The notes: a model not told the origin generated them from the letters alone. Shown: positions 1 through 8,399, numbered from the stretch's first letter. The stretch: DNA of 29,851 nucleotides from JBCDIQ01 sp039024295 (GCA_039024295.1 JBCDIQ010000018.1:1-29851), one strand, 5' to 3'. Translations and numbers: made by a program.

Positions 1-1185
1 CATACCGCTCCAGTCGTAGATGAAGAAGGAAAGATATACCTCCATTTGTCGGCTGGTTTTTTCAGTAGGTTCACCGAAGTAACATTGAATGGAGAGAGCA
101 TATCGGATGACCGGATGTTTTTTAACCTGCTTCTGCGTTATTCCCCTTCCGGAATGCTCGAATGGACGCAAAAACAAGCAGACCCTTGGGACCTTACCTC
201 AGTTCCTATCAGTCACTTATCCTTTGATTCGATCAGGCAACAGCTAGTTTTGGTACAAAGTGAACGAGAAATTCTTACTGGTGAGGACTGTAACAGCCAA
301 CCCAAAGTAGGCATTCAGTCATTTGACCTAAATGGCGAAAGACAAAGTATGTACTCGGCCTCAGTAGGAGGAGAGTTGGCTTTGTACAATGGGGCATTTA
401 GTTCTAATGGAAATTTTGTGGGCCTTGGAAGGTACAGAGGCGAAGTTAATTTTGGTCAGTATGCGATAAGCTCTCTTCCCGACACAATAGAAAGTGATAC
501 CTGCGGCATAGTTGAAGGCCTGTATACAGTTTACAACTCTGATGTACAGCGTACCATTTCTACTTTCGCTACTGGAGAATCCAATTTTTTCACTTGGCAG
601 ATGAGGAGGTATGATGGTTTTTTGTATTTCTTAGGCGTACTAAATGACGAGTTAACCTTGGTGAAAACCACAGAGAGTTTCGAGTATATCGGTTATCTGC
701 CATTGAACCAGCCCCAGTATGCCGATTACCTCTTCCGATCGAAATTATTGCCCCTTTTTGATGTAAGCAAAGGCTACATCACCTTGGTGGTAAATAACTT
801 CCAGCCCGACTCTACATTTGGAGTAATATCTTTGATCGGAAAAGATGAAAATTGGCTTGGCGTACTTCAAATTGAAGACAAAGGCTGGAAAACAGACCAG
901 ACAATTTTCACCACAGTTGAAGCAGTATTCCCGAAAGCGAATGAAGCACTAGCCGTATTCCCCAATCCTTTTACCGATAAAATTAATGTGGTTTTGGCTG
1001 GTGATGCCAATGGTGCGACCAGTTTTGAACTCTTGTCTTTGGATGGTAGGTGTCTCCTTACCGGGGAATTTACAAGTGAAACGGTTCAAGAAATAGCCAT
1101 CCCCGAAATCAGCCCAGGCACCTACATCCTGCGTTTCCTGAACGGAAAAGACGTCTTTACCCGAAAGGTGGTTAAGCTACCGTAA
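1..1185 (+). CDS. T9SS sorting-domain secreted protein, 5'-truncated
   Basis: The reading frame is open to the left window edge, so the true start lies outside; 394 residues are visible. The last 77 or so residues (visible 318-394) form a type IX secretion system type A sorting domain: it opens with the typical FPNPF motif, has a central LLSLDGR segment, the SPGTYILRF turn and a basic end (RKVVKLP). In this family the domain directs export through the outer membrane and is cleaved or anchored there. The upstream part is beta-rich and has no catalytic motif that I recognise; it resembles the repetitive SBBP/beta-propeller-like ectodomains of other T9SS cargo, which is only an impression. Secretion by T9SS is well supported; function is unknown. 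Confidence 0.85.
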   Translation, partial: HTAPVVDEEGKIYLHLSAGFFSRFTEVTLNGESISDDRMFFNLLLRYSPSGMLEWTQKQADPWDLTSVPISHLSFDSIRQQLVLVQSEREILTGEDCNSQPKVGIQSFDLNGERQSMYSASVGGELALYNGAFSSNGNFVGLGRYRGEVNFGQYAISSLPDTIESDTCGIVEGLYTVYNSDVQRTISTFATGESNFFTWQMRRYDGFLYFLGVLNDELTLVKTTESFEYIGYLPLNQPQYADYLFRSKLLPLFDVSKGYITLVVNNFQPDSTFGVISLIGKDENWLGVLQIEDKGWKTDQTIFTTVEAVFPKANEALAVFPNPFTDKINVVLAGDANGATSFELLSLDGRCLLTGEFTSETVQEIAIPEISPGTYILRFLNGKDVFTRKVVKLP

Positions 1186-1194
1186 CAGCAATAT

Positions 1195-1202
1195 TATCTT
1201 TG
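1195..1202 (+). promoter_or_regulatory. Bacteroidota -7 promoter box (TATCTTTG)
   Basis: The 8-mer TATCTTTG fits the Bacteroidota -7 consensus TAnnTTTG exactly. It lies 9 bp after the stop codon of the T9SS gene and about 70 bp before the ATG at 1272, the only nearby + strand gene it could serve. I see no clear -33 TTG at the expected 19-21 bp spacing. Confidence 0.4.
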
Positions 1203-1271
1203 AGCGAATAGCTGTTCCGGGCCAAACACCAGAACGGCTGTTTGCGTTCATAGGGTGAACAAAACAGGTGC

Positions 1272-1928
1272 ATGTCTCTCTCATCCGTTCAGCCTAATCT
1301 TACCCGCAACCCCATTTGGCGAGGATTGGAATTGCTTATTCTATTTGTCGGAATTCCCTTATTGTATCGGTTTGAGCTAATCCCCTTTCATAAGTCCATT
1401 CCCCTTTTGCTGGGAGGTGGATACTGTTTCCTTATGCTATGGCGAGATACCTCCTTTGACCGAAGGCGATTTCGAATCAATGGATTTAAAGACTGGAAGA
1501 AGCTAGGGCTGATCTGGTTGGGATTTGCGGTAATTTCCAATGCTGTTGTGGCCACAATCTTTCCGGATAGGTTGTTCTTGCTGGTCCATGAAAACCCACT
1601 TCTGTTGTTGATCATTTGGATTTTTTATCCGCTTTGGTCGGCATATCCCCAGGAGTTGATCTTCAGGGCATTCTTTTTCCACCGGTATGATGCCCTGTTT
1701 CCCAATGTTCAGGTCGCAATTTTGGTGAATGCAATCTTGTTTTCCTTTTCCCACATCATTTTTCAAAATTGGATTGCGCTTGCAGGGACCTTTTTAATCA
1801 GCTTTGTATTTGCCAGGACATACCTGAAAAGTAAATCCCTCTCAGTGGTCGCTTTAGAACATTCATTAATCGGTAATTGGGTATTTACCGTAGGATTAGG
1901 CCAATATTTCTACCTTCCCATGTCTTAG
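1272..1928 (+). CDS. CPBP-family membrane protein (Abi/Rce1-like), variant active site
   Basis: A 218-residue integral membrane protein with several hydrophobic helices (about 20-33, 42-57, 78-97, 108-124, 147-180). It carries the CPBP/Abi intramembrane protease layout: a motif-1 segment PQELIFRA at about 126-133, a histidine in the next helix (FSHIIF, His161), and a C-terminal HSLIGNW (His197, Asn202). Canonical motif 1 is EExxxR; here the first glutamate is glutamine (Gln127). In the archaeal Rce1 structure that first glutamate activates the catalytic water, so activity is doubtful, although a Q-E variant may be a regular Bacteroidota subfamily. The gene ends 1 bp before the convergent SIR2-like gene. 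Substrate unknown. Confidence 0.8.
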   Translation: MSLSSVQPNLTRNPIWRGLELLILFVGIPLLYRFELIPFHKSIPLLLGGGYCFLMLWRDTSFDRRRFRINGFKDWKKLGLIWLGFAVISNAVVATIFPDRLFLLVHENPLLLLIIWIFYPLWSAYPQELIFRAFFFHRYDALFPNVQVAILVNAILFSFSHIIFQNWIALAGTFLISFVFARTYLKSKSLSVVALEHSLIGNWVFTVGLGQYFYLPMS

Positions 1929-1929
1929 C

Positions 1930-3000
1930 TTAAGCCAACTTTTTAGCCAGTTCGATTAAATTCTTCTTCACCCGGTTAAGCATGATATTCAGGTTTTCCT
2001 GAGTGGAAGTACCTTCCTGCATGAGAATTCTGTATTGTGAAAATTCTGATTCTGTTATGCTCAATAGTGTTTGGTCATCAGCGTCAAGCTGAGGAAAAAG
2101 TTTTTTCATCATCTGGAACGCTGAGGGGAAGTCTGCTTTTTCTACAAGTTGCACAACTTTTGTTGCATCAGGGGAAAGGAAATCAGTCAATTTTCGGAGT
2201 TGATCAGGGTATTTTTCTTTGAATCGTTTGTATACCTCCTCAAAGAACTTCGTATCAGCACCGATATATTTTACCTTGAACTGCTCCAGGAAAAACTCCT
2301 CATCGTCTTTGTTGGTGAATTTTGTGTTCAATACATAGTTGCTACTGCTATTCGAGAAATGATTATCGTGCCTGTTGAGGTACCGCATGAACAGTTGGGT
2401 GTACCAACGCTCAAAGTGGAACCCGATAAAAATGTAGGTGGTCGTCTTCTGAATCCTCGTTTTGACAGAAAGAGGCACCTTTTGGTCGCTGAGCAGGTCC
2501 TTTAGCATCATGAACAAGTCATCGAAGTCCAGGATCATGGATTCCCGGTCTTCCAGGCTGCCACATAGGTTGTACAACAGCGGATTATTGGCAGTAGGCT
2601 TTTCAATCGAATAGTCACCAGATTTATAGTTGCTGGAAAAGTAATCAAACTGAATGGGGAGCCGATACTTCTTAAAGGTATTGAACAGGGTTTGGTCAGG
2701 ATTGGCAGAAATAATGAGGGGAAAGGGGATTTCGACTACTTTTCGAAGAAGTCCTTCAGGAGGGGTACATGAATCATAATGTTGGGAGGCTTCTCGCTGT
2801 GCATCTACCTTTGCTCCAGGATCCGCAAAAAGAAACAGCCCATCACGTTCATAGGTATGAAGGAGCCGTGCCCCCAATTTCTCTTGCAGTTTTCCCATAA
2901 GCCCTTTCTGGGCTCCTGGTAGAAATCCATGTCCAAGTAACAAAACTGCATTTTGCCCTTTGATGTCTGCAATCAGGGCATCCCAATCAACTGATTCCAT
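1930..3000 (-). CDS. SIR2-like domain protein with C-terminal EAD11-like domain
   Basis: A 356-residue soluble protein. The N-terminal 210 residues follow the SIR2-like fold of bacterial conflict proteins: a glycine-rich NAD-binding loop (LLLGHGF, 21-27), ISANPDQTLF at 97-106 (the position of the TNYDxxLE motif, with Asn100 and Asp101), YNLCGSLED at 143-151, and IFIGFHFERWYTQLFMRYL at 190-208. In active SIR2 NADases the third motif is usually LHGS; here Cys146 stands in for histidine. Residues about 278-354 resemble effector-associated domain 11 (a helical repeat-like start, then TESEFSQYR...LNIMLNRVKKNLIELAKKL), a domain proposed to recruit effectors in Bacteroidota and cyanobacterial immune proteins. 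No ThsB, Argonaute or NTPase partner lies adjacent. It runs convergent to the CPBP gene and divergent from a lipoprotein gene. A defence role is inferred from domain family only. Confidence 0.75.
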   Translation of the reverse strand: MESVDWDALIADIKGQNAVLLLGHGFLPGAQKGLMGKLQEKLGARLLHTYERDGLFLFADPGAKVDAQREASQHYDSCTPPEGLLRKVVEIPFPLIISANPDQTLFNTFKKYRLPIQFDYFSSNYKSGDYSIEKPTANNPLLYNLCGSLEDRESMILDFDDLFMMLKDLLSDQKVPLSVKTRIQKTTTYIFIGFHFERWYTQLFMRYLNRHDNHFSNSSSNYVLNTKFTNKDDEEFFLEQFKVKYIGADTKFFEEVYKRFKEKYPDQLRKLTDFLSPDATKVVQLVEKADFPSAFQMMKKLFPQLDADDQTLLSITESEFSQYRILMQEGTSTQENLNIMLNRVKKNLIELAKKLA

Positions 3001-3084
3001 AGTTCGTAGATTCGATTCCCTAAATTAGATCAATTGGGAGTTTTCTCAAAAAGGTTTACTATTATCGTTATTATCCCTCGTATG

Positions 3085-3092
3085 TACCTTTG
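3085..3092 (+). promoter_or_regulatory. -7 promoter box (TACCTTTG) that decides the lipoprotein start
   Basis: TACCTTTG is an exact TAnnTTTG match. Its final TTG would be an in-frame TTG start for the following gene, but a transcript starting a few bases downstream would not contain it. The ATG at 3123 then has a leader of roughly 25 nt, so the ATG is preferred. Confidence 0.5.
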
Positions 3093-3122
3093 AAGGGGTG
3101 TTCATCTTTATTGCTTTTAGTT

Positions 3123-3752
3123 ATGGGAAGAGCCTGGACCTGTTTAACGTTAATGCTGCTTTTGATTAGTTGTGACCAATCAAACGATCGAAAAGAGGAA
3201 GTGGTTCTTGAAAAAGGAGAATCGGTATATGTAAACCACTTCACAGAGAGCGACACCACGTTCTGGACAGGAAACGATGGCATACATTACGGAGAGGTGA
3301 GGGATGGGTATTATTACTTCGAAGCACTGGATTCAAGCAGAAGGTTCAATGCTCCCAGATTTGACATTCAATCTGAAGACAATTTTTCAGTGGAATCGTC
3401 AATCATTGGCCCTACCAGCGATAACAGTTCCTACTATGGGCTGGTAATTGGCGGGTATGGGGCAGAAAAGGATTTTTTGGAGGTAAGTTTCAATAATTCA
3501 GGAAAGTACAAAATAGATAAAGGGAAAAGGACGAAAATTAATTCTGGAAATTTTAACATGGGTGATCAGGGAGATTTTAAAAAACTGAAGGTGCTAAAAA
3601 AGGGAACTACCTGTTATTTCTACCTCAATGATGAGCGTGTGTTTACCTATGAACTGGAAAAGCTAATGGAATTTAGGTGCGGCCCGATTACTGCAAAAAA
3701 TTCTGCTGTGTGGATGGATTACCTCAAAATTGAGAAAGAAACGGTGCGATAA
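3123..3752 (+). CDS. Lipoprotein with probable LamG/DUF1080-like beta-sandwich
   Basis: A 209-residue protein beginning with a lipoprotein signal: a short basic start, a hydrophobic stretch and the lipobox LLIS before Cys17. The mature part is beta-rich and has features of concanavalin A-like/3-keto-disaccharide hydrolase-like sandwiches: an early Phe-Trp pair in a segment describing an added or changed state (about residues 40-65), a YYGLVIGGYG strand near the middle, a 'FKKLKVLKKGTTCYFYLNDERVFTY' type hairpin (about 150-175), and a final VWMDYLKIE strand. No catalytic residues can be assigned. The start was moved from an in-frame TTG at 3090 because that codon lies inside a -7 promoter box. 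Likely an envelope-anchored binding protein. Confidence 0.7.
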   Translation: MGRAWTCLTLMLLLISCDQSNDRKEEVVLEKGESVYVNHFTESDTTFWTGNDGIHYGEVRDGYYYFEALDSSRRFNAPRFDIQSEDNFSVESSIIGPTSDNSSYYGLVIGGYGAEKDFLEVSFNNSGKYKIDKGKRTKINSGNFNMGDQGDFKKLKVLKKGTTCYFYLNDERVFTYELEKLMEFRCGPITAKNSAVWMDYLKIEKETVR

Positions 3753-3757
3753 ATTTG
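3750..3757 (+). promoter_or_regulatory. -7 promoter box (TAAATTTG) overlapping a stop codon
   Basis: TAAATTTG matches TAnnTTTG exactly and overlaps the stop codon of the lipoprotein gene. A TTG at 3730-3732 is a possible -33 element, though with only 17 bp spacing. It would drive the small gene at 3781 independently of the lipoprotein gene. Confidence 0.4.
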
Positions 3758-3780
3758 GCTAGATTGAATCCCTACTCTAT

Positions 3781-4038
3781 ATGAAAGATAAACAATCACA
3801 AGGCCGAAAGGGTGATCCGGCAATGAAAGAAGCCTTTGAAACTATGAATGAGGCTGAGGCAGCTTATTCGCTGAGGGTATGGGTAGGAGCTGTTTTTTTC
3901 TTTTTCCTCAAACGAGGGAAAGTACCTTTTGACGAAGTAAACAGCAAGCAGCACGAGAGCAGGAATCTGTGGACGGGATATTTCCTCATCCTGGGGTTGT
4001 TTATTGTAACTATTGTGTTGCTTTGGAAATTCAGCTGA
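3781..4038 (+). CDS. Small membrane protein, unknown function
   Basis: An 85-residue protein. The first 35 residues are polar and charged. Residues about 32-44 form a short hydrophobic segment with four consecutive phenylalanines followed by a basic patch (LKRGK), and residues about 64-83 form a clear transmembrane helix that ends at the C-terminus. I recognise no family. It starts 28 bp after the lipoprotein gene and has its own candidate promoter box over that gene's stop codon. It ends 38 bp before a convergent membrane-protein gene. Confidence 0.6.
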   Translation: MKDKQSQGRKGDPAMKEAFETMNEAEAAYSLRVWVGAVFFFFLKRGKVPFDEVNSKQHESRNLWTGYFLILGLFIVTIVLLWKFS

Positions 4039-4064
4039 AAAGGTAGCTTTTGGGGTCCTTTTTT
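4038..4064 (+). terminator. Weak terminator-like hairpin between convergent genes
   Basis: AAAAGG at 4038-4043 pairs with CCTTTT at 4057-4062 around a 13-nt loop, and the right arm runs on into two more T residues. It overlaps the stop codon of the small membrane protein. The stem is only 6 bp with two G-C pairs, so this is a weak call. Confidence 0.3.
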
Positions 4065-4076
4065 AAACAGTTAAGG

Positions 4077-4580
4077 TTATTTGCTATCCTCATGACTTCG
4101 GATAATGGACCAGAGTAAATCGATCTCTTTGATGTGGTTGCTGCCAAATTTGAACCAGCTTACCCCCTTCGACATACATCGCACCACCTGTTTGTTTCCG
4201 TTTTCATCCCAATACCTGATTCTGAGGGGATAGCATTTTTTAGATAAGAAGCTGTATGGAATCATGCCTGCACTCACTGAAATCAAATTTGTTAAGGGGA
4301 TCTTTTTTGTTCGAAAGAGTTGAACACAAATCAACAGCTCGTCTTTTATAAGAATGCTGTAAAACCTGCCGAACAGGGTATAATAAGCTAGGCAATAGAT
4401 CAGCAGGCAAATATGCTTTGGGAGAATATCGAATTCAATGGGATAGTCTAAAATACCAAAGGTGAAAGCTACTGGAATGGTATCAGTAGAAAAGCTGAAG
4501 GCCCAATAGAATAGTATGAAATGTAGTGTGAGGAAGACCTTATAAACCGGCATTGTTTCATTTGAAATCTGCGCTTCCAT
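4077..4580 (-). CDS. Two-helix membrane protein with PH-like C-terminal part, unknown
   Basis: A 167-residue protein with two hydrophobic segments: about 14-30 and 52-75. The C-terminal half (about 78-160) is a run of predicted beta strands closing with an amphipathic helix (IKEIDLLWSIIRS), and includes 'FRTKKIPLTNLISVS', a pattern typical of membrane-linked bacterial PH-like (bPH) domains. That resemblance is by eye and weak. The start ATG at 4580 is the first in frame. It lies alone on the minus strand, convergent with the small gene before it and divergent from the deoxynucleoside kinase gene. Confidence 0.6.
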   Translation of the reverse strand: MEAQISNETMPVYKVFLTLHFILFYWAFSFSTDTIPVAFTFGILDYPIEFDILPKHICLLIYCLAYYTLFGRFYSILIKDELLICVQLFRTKKIPLTNLISVSAGMIPYSFLSKKCYPLRIRYWDENGNKQVVRCMSKGVSWFKFGSNHIKEIDLLWSIIRSHEDSK

Positions 4581-4781
4581 CTCTCTGTGGATTAGGGTGT
4601 GACCAACTTGTTTGAATTCGTATTTTCCTTCATGAAGCTCGGATCTATGGGGCGGATAGTAAATTAATTTGCCCCTTAAGCTTGCCTAATAGGTCGGAAG
4701 TATTTCCCATAAGTTACAGTTGAAAACCTTCTTTCTTTGGCTCAAAGAGCATCCTCCCCATCTTTTTCCTAACTTCCCCTC

Positions 4782-5414
4782 ATGAGCAAAAAAGAGGTTC
4801 GTCACATTGCGGTGGCGGGTAATATTGGAGCAGGAAAAACCACCTTAGTTAATAAATTGGCCCAGCATTTTGGGTGGAGTCCACGATTTGAAGCTGTTGA
4901 AGACAATCCCTACCTGGAAGATTTTTATGCGGACATGGCGGCCTGGGCATTTCCCCTGCAAATATTTTTTCTTAACAGTCGGTTCAACCATGTCTTGGAT
5001 ATTCAGCAGGAACCAGGACCGATCATCCAGGACCGAACCATCTATGAGGATGCCTACATTTTTGCTAAAAATCTGCATAAATCCGGGCACCTAAGCACAA
5101 GAGACTATGAAACCTATTGGGGGCTATTTAACTCTATGAGCCAGATGATCCAGCCGCCGGATTTGCTGATTTACCTCAAGGCAAGTATTGGGACCCTTAC
5201 CTCCCAAATTGCCAAGCGAGATCGTTTCTACGAGCGCTCCATCAGCATTCGCTACCTTGAGGACCTGAACCAGCATTACGATGAGTGGATCAATAACTAT
5301 AAAGAAGGCCCTTTGATGGTGATCAATGCCGATGAAACTGATTATGTAAAACGTCCAGAAGACCTGGGACAAATCATCCAAAAGATTCAAGGAGAGCTGT
5401 ACGGGCTATTTTAG
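4782..5414 (+). CDS. Deoxynucleoside kinase (dNK family)
   Basis: A 210-residue cytosolic kinase of the deoxyadenosine/deoxyguanosine kinase family, transferring phosphate from a nucleoside triphosphate to a deoxynucleoside for salvage. Visible motifs: P-loop GNIGAGKT (13-20), a substrate-site glutamate in the EAVEDNPYL segment (37-45), QDRTIYED (83-90, the DRS-type motif whose Asp and Arg bind the sugar and phosphates), a hydrophobic LLIYLKAS strand (128-135), and a basic LID region around KRDRFYERS (145-153). Length is normal for the family. Base specificity cannot be read from sequence alone. The 3' end overlaps the end of the convergent GH3 gene by 9 bp. Confidence 0.92.
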   Translation: MSKKEVRHIAVAGNIGAGKTTLVNKLAQHFGWSPRFEAVEDNPYLEDFYADMAAWAFPLQIFFLNSRFNHVLDIQQEPGPIIQDRTIYEDAYIFAKNLHKSGHLSTRDYETYWGLFNSMSQMIQPPDLLIYLKASIGTLTSQIAKRDRFYERSISIRYLEDLNQHYDEWINNYKEGPLMVINADETDYVKRPEDLGQIIQKIQGELYGLF

Positions 5415-7667
5415 CTCAAACCGATCTAAAAGGCCTATTTGAGAGTTGGGACCAACCATGACCTCAAAGGTGCCGGGTTCTACCATGAATGCTCCCCCAG
5501 GCGAATAATACCCCAGCTCTTTTTCCGTAAGCTCAAAATTTACTACCTGTGCCTCTCCTGGTTCCAACAAAATCTTCTTAAAGCCTTTCAGTTCCCTCAC
5601 CGGGCGTACGTAAGTGGCGACCAAGTCCCTAATGTACAATTGAGCAACTTCTTCTCCCACTCGATCTCCTGTATTGGTTACCGTAACTTTTACCACAATT
5701 GCCTCATTATTGCTCGTGTCAATGGTAAGGTTGCTGTATCCAAATTTGGTATAGCTCAGCCCATATCCAAATGGAAATAGTGGGGCGTTGTCTTCGTCAC
5801 TGTAGTGGGTCCAGAATACATAGTCTTTTGGTTCGGGTCTACCGGTATTGAAGTGGTTATAGTAAATGGGAACCTGCCCAATCGATCTGGGGAAGGTCAT
5901 CGGTAATTTACCGGACGGATTGTATTCGCCAAATAAAACCTGCGCAATGGCATGCCCTCCTTGAGAGCCCGGCTGCCAGGCCTCCAAGATTGCGGGGATA
6001 TGTGCCACCTCCCAGGTTAACGTGAGGGGACGGCCATTCAGTAACACCAAAACAATGTTGGAATTAACCTTATATACCGCTTTAAGCAGTTCCAACTGAA
6101 GGCCGGGTAAGCCAAGTTGCGTCCGACTGCGTCCCTCCCCTGATTGAAACCCATGTTCCCCCAATACCATGATGACCACCTCTGAGTTACGGGCTAACTC
6201 AACCGCTGCTTCCATCCCGGCCCGGTCTTATTCATTGATGACAATGGGTTGGGTAAAGCTTGGAGTTCCTGTGAAGAGTGCCGGTCCCGGTTCGTACGTT
6301 ACCTGATTCGTCATTGCTTGCAATCCTTCTAGCACCGAAACGGCAGTTCCATCATCCGATGCAATTCGCCAACTCCCGAGCGGGCTGTTTTTATCCGCCG
6401 CCAACGGGCCAATCAGGGCAATGTTCTTTTGCGCAGGTGAAAGGGGCAATACATTTCCTTGGTTTTTTAACAGTACCATGGACCTTTTGGCCATGTCTAA
6501 CACTGCTTCCTGATGGTCTGGATGATACACTTCCATCCTTTCCCGCTCGGCATTGCAATACCGATATGGATCATCAAATAGGCCCAATTCCCATTTTACT
6601 TGAAGGATGCGGCCTGCAGCATCGTCAATGACAGACATAGGCACCTTGCCAGCCTCTACGGCTTCCTGCAAATAGTTCACGAAAGCAAATGCTTCCATAT
6701 CCATATCGGTCCCAGCATTGGCAGCTGAGATGGATGCGTCTTTCAGAGAAGCCGAAAACCCATGTGTCTCCATTTCCTGAATGGTGGCCCAGTCGGAGAC
6801 GATGAAGCCTTCAAATCCCCATGTTTCCTTCAGGAGGGTGCGCTGTAAAAAGCGGTTTGCCGTCAATGGCTGGCCATTGAGCAGGTTGAATCCTACCATC
6901 ATGGATTTAACCCCTGCTTCAGCAGCGGCTTTAAATGGAGGTAAGGCAACGTTATACAGGTTGTAAGGACTCAGATCAGCCGTATTGTATTCCTTTCCCC
7001 CTTCCACAAATCCATAAGCCGCAAAATGCTTGGCGGTAGCTGCCAAGGTGTGTGGGGCGGACAAATCATTGCCCTGAAAGCCTTTTACACGCGCTTGGGC
7101 AATGAGGCTGCCCAAGTATGGGTCCTCTCCGGCCCCTTCCATTACACGTCCCCAGCGAGCATCACGGGAAATATCCACCATCGGGGCAAAGGTCCAGTTG
7201 ATACCCGATGCCGTAGCTTCCCTGGCAGCAACCTGCGCCGCTTTTTCAATTACGGCTAAATCCCAGCTTGCTGCTTCAGCCAGTGGGATGGGAGAAAGGG
7301 TTTTAAACCCGTGCACCACGTCGTGGCCAAATAATAGGGGAATTCCCAATCGGCTTTCTTCCACTGCGATTTGCTGGATCTTGCGTACCTCTTCGACCCC
7401 CCATACATTGAGCATGCCCCCAACATTTCCCTTTTGAATGTCACTGTATTTTTTCCGCGACAAGCTACTGGCTGGAACAGGGCCGGTTACTTCCCAGAAT
7501 CCGTTGTAGAGGTTCATTTGCCCTATCTTTTCTTCCAGGGTCATGTTCGACAGTAACTGTTTTACTTCAGGCGAAAGCGAGGAGGTGGTTGATGTCATAG
7601 GGACACAACAGTTGAGGGTAAAGCAAATGAATACAAAAAATGGAAATTCAAGGAGGGTTCGTTGCAT
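5406..7667 (-). pseudogene. bglX: GH3 beta-glucosidase (BglX-like), broken by one in-frame stop
   Basis: Two segments, 7667-6228 (479 residues) and 6215-5406 (269 residues), lie in the same frame and together make a full-length, about 753-codon family 3 glycoside hydrolase (E. coli BglX has 765). One TAA at 6228-6230 separates them; there is no frameshift. The N-terminal part has a lipoprotein signal (LNCC, 18-21), the (alpha/beta)8 barrel with KHF (213-215) and the nucleophile Asp292 in IVSDW. The C-terminal part has the alpha/beta sandwich with the presumed acid/base Glu in SGEGRSR, NGRPL, FGYGLSY and a fibronectin III-like end. The stop therefore splits the two catalytic residues. An ATG 12 bp after the stop could allow reinitiation. 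It could also be a sequencing error or a recent mutation of a lysine or glutamate codon. Confidence 0.88.
6228..6230 (-). other. Premature TAA stop within the GH3 gene
   Basis: On the minus strand the frame reads ...V-I-N-E-stop-D-R-A-G-M-E-A-A..., with homology continuing on both sides. A one-base change from AAA, GAA or CAA would give it. The next in-frame ATG is at 6215. Confidence 0.85.
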
Positions 7668-7736
7668 ACGACCTTGACCAAAGCAACAAATTAATCTGAT
7701 GCTGGCAAAATAGTTCCTGAGGGAAGTGATGGGTTA

Positions 7737-8399
7737 TTATTGCAACAGGTTGCGGAGGGTTTCCAGGTAGGCACTTTTTTCAAAGATAGCTCGTACAGGA
7801 ATTTGAAATTCTGGAAGCACATGGCTTTCTAGCCCATCTTCAACTGTTAGTCGAGCTGCTTCTCGGAACTCCATGAATTCAGTATTTAAGATGTATTTCT
7901 CTACAATTTGTAAATCTGTGTCAATAATCCAGTATTCTTGAACGTAATGTGATGCATAATCCTGAAATTTGATACCTCTATCTCGGCTTTCGGTGCTTTT
8001 TGATAAAACCTCAACGACCAAGTCGGGTGCAGGGTATCTCATGGTATCTTGTGTAAAAGATTCCGCCTTTTTGTTACCCCAAAAGCTTATGTCAGGTTCA
8101 TAATCATTTCGAGTAAGTGCCACCAGAGCTTTTTCCATATGTACTTCTCCAGAATGCGAAGCATTTACCCATGTATGCAACAGCATAAATAGGTACTCTG
8201 TAGAATTTGAATGTTTTCTTTTCGCAGGTGAATGCATAATGATTTCCCCATTGATAAATTCTGCCTTTACATCAGGACTAAGCCAGTCGTAGAATTCCTC
8301 CCGCTGTTTGGCCTCTGCTTCTAATGCGTCTTCCACCTGATGTAGCAGTAACTTTACATCAGGTGTATTGAGTAATTTATGATACAAAGAAGAGGGCAT
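7737..8399 (-). CDS. Uma2-family protein (DUF820, restriction-endonuclease fold)
   Basis: A 220-residue protein of the Uma2/DUF820 family, which has a PD-(D/E)xK nuclease-like fold. The family pattern is clear: AEFINGEII (46-54, with Glu47), YEPDISF (100-106, with Asp103), PAPDLVVEVLSKST (123-136, with Glu130), RGIKFQDYA (141-149, Lys144) and EYWIID (155-160). The putative metal-binding acidic residues are all present, so a catalytic role is possible, although the cellular function of the family is poorly defined. The first 40 residues are an extra helical extension. It is divergent from the helicase gene with about 140 bp between. No cognate partner is adjacent. Confidence 0.85.
   Translation of the reverse strand: MPSSLYHKLLNTPDVKLLLHQVEDALEAEAKQREEFYDWLSPDVKAEFINGEIIMHSPAKRKHSNSTEYLFMLLHTWVNASHSGEVHMEKALVALTRNDYEPDISFWGNKKAESFTQDTMRYPAPDLVVEVLSKSTESRDRGIKFQDYASHYVQEYWIIDTDLQIVEKYILNTEFMEFREAARLTVEDGLESHVLPEFQIPVRAIFEKSAYLETLRNLLQ

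Noticed and set aside
2149..2505. A 118-codon plus-strand open frame inside the SIR2-like gene
   Set aside because: The opposite frame has clear domain motifs throughout; this frame looks like random translation without a start context.
1930..3000. Assignment of the SIR2-like gene as a Thoeris ThsA
   Set aside because: There is no SLOG domain at the C-terminus and no TIR-domain ThsB gene nearby; the C-terminus fits an effector-associated domain better.
1930..8399. A single defence island joining the SIR2-like and Uma2-like genes
   Set aside because: They are about 5 kb apart with a nucleoside kinase, a glycosidase and other unrelated genes between, and no integrase, tRNA or shift in composition marks an island.
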